From assembly GCA_947502815.1 (NCBI GenBank), contig CANNBH010000001.1, positions 124,001 to 188,000 of the forward strand: a stretch of 64,000 nucleotides of DNA. Reading direction: 5' to 3'. Under the pieces are notes generated by a model. The model saw only the letters and a list, made by a program, of their open reading frames with translations, did no database searches and was not told the DNA's origin. The position numbers and the translations under genes were made by a program. Of the stretch, positions 62,311-64,000 are shown one piece after another (the first letter of the stretch is position 1; the number at the start of each line of letters is the position of its first letter). Source of the DNA: an uncultured Erythrobacter sp. (GTDB lineage Bacteria; Pseudomonadota; Alphaproteobacteria; Sphingomonadales; Sphingomonadaceae).

Positions 62311-63483
62311 TTAACGCTCCAAAATTGCAACAGCGGAAAGCCCCGGCGCGCCGTAGACGTGGCTGTATCCGGTCTTTGGCCCATTGCCATCGGACCCTGC
62401 GACTTGCCGCTCACCGGCCCGGCCCCGCAATTGTTCGACATTTTCGTAAACTTGGCGAAGGCCCGATGCGCCAACGGGCTCTCCGCAAGCGATGCAGCCG
62501 CCATCGGTGTTGATCGGCAATTTGCCCCCGCGCTCTGACCAGCCATTGGCCAGCCATTCTTCTTGTTCACCATCTTTGCAAAAGCCGTTTTCAGCCATGT
62601 GCATGATCTCTGCGCCCGATTCTGTGTCTTGCAATTGGGCGATTTCGATCTCGTCTGGACCAATGCCAGCGCCTTCAAACGCGGCCTTGGATGCCAGCAC
62701 GGTTGGCTTACCGCCCTCTTTCACGCTCACACCGGCTTGGAAGACTTCGAAACTGTCAGGTGGACGCGTCCGCACAGCAATATTGGCGATTTTGACTGAG
62801 CCGTGATTTTCAAGCGCCCCCATTTCGCGCGCCTTCTTCTCGCTCGCCAAGATCAGCGCGACGCCTCCTTCCGCTGGGGCGCAAAACATATATTTGGTCA
62901 AGGGATCATTGATCATTGGCGCGTTCATGATCGTTTCCAGATCAATTTCGCTGCGTCGCCAAGCATGCGGGGTCACGGTGCCATTGCGAAAGGCCTTTTC
63001 CGCAACGCGGCCCAGCGCCTCCCGGCTGATCCCATGCAGCTGCATATAGCGCTGTATTTTGAGAGCAAAAAACTGCGTCGTCAGCATCATGCCGGTTTGA
63101 CCATACCAATCGGGCAAGCCGTAATCCGATGGCTTTGCGTTGAAGGCGCCGCGCGGATGTTTGTCGAACCCCACAGCCAACGCGAGGTCATACATGCCGC
63201 TGGCAATTGCCTGTTGAGCAGCAACGAGCGCGCTGCCCCCGGTTGCGCAGCCGTTGGCAACATTGGTGAAGGGTAGCGATGTCAGCCCCAATTCATTGAC
63301 CATAATGTCGGCACTGCCTGCGGCAGCGGATCCGCCATAGGCGCATTCCATATCGGTCCAATCGAGGCCAGCATCAGCCAGAGCCTGGCGCACAGCGAAG
63401 ACGCCTTGTTCGCGCCCCGTGCGGTTTTCGGTGCGACCAAAGGGGTGGATGCCCGCGCCAACAATATAAACATTCTCGCTCAT
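62311..63483 (-). CDS. Thiolase-fold protein with altered catalytic motifs (SCP2-thiolase/Ltp2-like)
   Basis: A 390-aa thiolase-superfamily protein. N-terminal Cys79 is kept (NVANGCATGGSAL), but the usual GHP is GEP (E335 in CIACGEPVGASG), and the C-terminal CxG loop is Y377-G (HVYGAPG). That is not a normal condensing or cleaving thiolase; SCP2-type members with such changes, paired with a DUF35 protein, act as retro-aldolases on steroid side chains. The DUF35 gene overlaps its start (ATGA). Confidence 0.9.
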   Translation of the reverse strand: MSENVYIVGAGIHPFGRTENRTGREQGVFAVRQALADAGLDWTDMECAYGGSAAAGSADIMVNELGLTSLPFTNVANGCATGGSALVAAQQAIASGMYDLALAVGFDKHPRGAFNAKPSDYGLPDWYGQTGMMLTTQFFALKIQRYMQLHGISREALGRVAEKAFRNGTVTPHAWRRSEIDLETIMNAPMINDPLTKYMFCAPAEGGVALILASEKKAREMGALENHGSVKIANIAVRTRPPDSFEVFQAGVSVKEGGKPTVLASKAAFEGAGIGPDEIEIAQLQDTESGAEIMHMAENGFCKDGEQEEWLANGWSERGGKLPINTDGGCIACGEPVGASGLRQVYENVEQLRGRAGERQVAGSDGNGPKTGYSHVYGAPGLSAVAILER

Positions 63484-63905
63484 GCGGCTTGCTCCTTTGC
63501 GGCGGCGGTCGGGCGGAAGGCGAAGGTGTCATGCACCTGATTGAACGGCACGATGCAAAACTCCATCGGCATGCCCAACTTCAAATCATCAAGCACTGCA
63601 TCGACAATGCGGCTTTCCACGATCACTTCGCCGGGCAATTCGATATAGCCGAGCAAGAAGGGCTGGAAATCGGGCGGCCCTTCATTGGGGCCAGAGCCGG
63701 GGCCTTCATAGGGGTCTTTCGGCAAGAATCCTTGTGTCGTCCATGACCAAAGCTTGCCTTGGCGTGACAACTTATAGGGCTCTACGTCGCTGGCAGCATC
63801 GCCTTGGGGCATGGGGAACACCACTTCACCTGACGGGAGTTTTCCACCCATCAAATGCGGCGTTGGGTCGTCACTCCAAAGGTCGGGGTCGATTTTCTGT
63901 CCCAA
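63480..63905 (-). CDS. DUF35 OB-fold partner protein with degenerate zinc ribbon
   Basis: A 141-aa protein of the DUF35 (rubredoxin-like/OB-fold) family, normally the partner of a thiolase-like enzyme. HLMGGKLPSGEVVFP marks the N-terminal part, and LLGYIELPGEVIVESRIVD the OB fold. The four ribbon cysteines are absent; the only Cys is C117. The start is TTG at 63905, with AAGGAGG 6 bases before it; no ATG fits. Its stop overlaps the thiolase-like ATG. Confidence 0.87.
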   Translation of the reverse strand: MGQKIDPDLWSDDPTPHLMGGKLPSGEVVFPMPQGDAASDVEPYKLSRQGKLWSWTTQGFLPKDPYEGPGSGPNEGPPDFQPFLLGYIELPGEVIVESRIVDAVLDDLKLGMPMEFCIVPFNQVHDTFAFRPTAAAKEQAA

Positions 63906-63911
63906 GTCAGG

Positions 63912-63918
63912 CCTCCTT
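63912..63918 (-). promoter_or_regulatory. Ribosome-binding site deciding the TTG start of the DUF35 gene
   Basis: AAGGAGG on the minus strand, 6 bases before TTG 63905, overlapping the stop codon of the upstream gene. It is among the strongest ribosome sites in the window and supports the TTG start and translational coupling. Confidence 0.8.
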
Positions 63919-64000
63919 CAAGCCGCTGTCGCGTAGTCGGTGAGTGCACTGTCGACGTCACCAAACAGTTTGGCGAGCACCATCAGGCGCTTCATTGCGT
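63918..64000 (-). CDS. C-terminal end of a further island gene (truncated by window edge)
   Basis: The last 26 complete codons of an open frame entering from the right edge: MKRLMVLAKLFGDVDSALTD lies in it and it ends at TGA 63918-63920. It stops 12 bases before the DUF35 start and shares its message. Too short to name. Confidence 0.6.
   Translation of the reverse strand, partial: AMKRLMVLAKLFGDVDSALTDYATAA

Noticed and set aside
1-64000. CRISPR arrays, insertion sequences, prophage or toxin-antitoxin modules
   Set aside because: No regularly spaced repeats, transposase or phage motifs, or small toxin/antitoxin pairs were found on either strand.

Overview
The window is one continuous stretch of a moderately G+C-rich alphaproteobacterial chromosome. 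It most likely belongs to Sphingomonadales, with Erythrobacteraceae-like marine relatives the best guess. The basis is a SciP-type CtrA inhibitor (cell-cycle control restricted to Alphaproteobacteria), a BamF-type lipoprotein, a sphingomonad-style exopolysaccharide operon, and a catabolic region rich in SDR, acyl-CoA and Rieske enzymes. Genes are packed very tightly: many start/stop pairs overlap by 1-4 bases and several convergent pairs share stop-codon bases. I see no phage genes, insertion sequences or CRISPR arrays.

Region 1 (1-15.6 kb) makes a surface polysaccharide. A plus-strand operon holds an asparagine-synthase-like amidotransferase (missing only its first codon and one base), a CMP-nonulosonate synthetase, a MurJ/Wzx-like flippase, a nonulosonate synthase, a PglD/NeuD-like acyltransferase and a hydrolysing UDP-sugar 2-epimerase. 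It meets head-on a minus-strand operon that runs from a CapD/PglF-like 4,6-dehydratase through a Wza-like export lipoprotein, a Wzc-like tyrosine autokinase with a Gly-Tyr repeat tail and a membrane-anchored repeat protein to two O-antigen-ligase-like polytopic proteins. Together they would build, flip, polymerise and export a glycan containing a sialic-acid-like sugar.

Region 2 (15.7-39.3 kb) is mixed housekeeping: fabI, a YihY-like membrane protein and a DnaJ-family chaperone; pdxH and a PhzF protein; a NylB/class-C-lactamase-like lipoprotein hydrolase; mnmA; sciP with a coupled upstream gene; a GlsB/YeaQ protein; an RND pump pair whose permease has extra hydrophobic segments; DUF445; a TonB-like protein; etfAB; sucC; cysQ; an OmpA protein; and a CNNM/CorC protein. 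Here a perfect terminator hairpin behind etfA also carries the ribosome-binding site of the next gene.

Region 3 (39.3-48.7 kb) is a nine-gene minus-strand operon (gpmA-purE-purK-folA-dipeptidase-ribF-ileS-lspA-bamF), then a tiny conserved basic protein and a tRNA-Thr(GGT) gene with its own promoter.

Region 4 (48.8-64 kb) begins right after the tRNA and looks like an accessory catabolic island for a hydrophobic, probably cyclic, acyl-CoA-activated compound. It holds four SDRs, a TPP-dependent E1 alpha/beta pair with a free-standing lipoyl-domain protein but no E2 or E3, NTF2-like and NmrA-like proteins, a Rieske oxygenase, a VOC protein, a LuxR-type regulator, an acyl-CoA synthetase, an acyl-CoA dehydrogenase, a ThuA-like protein and a thiolase-fold/DUF35 pair with altered catalytic and zinc motifs. 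This is the most likely place for an undescribed pathway. The island runs off the right edge.
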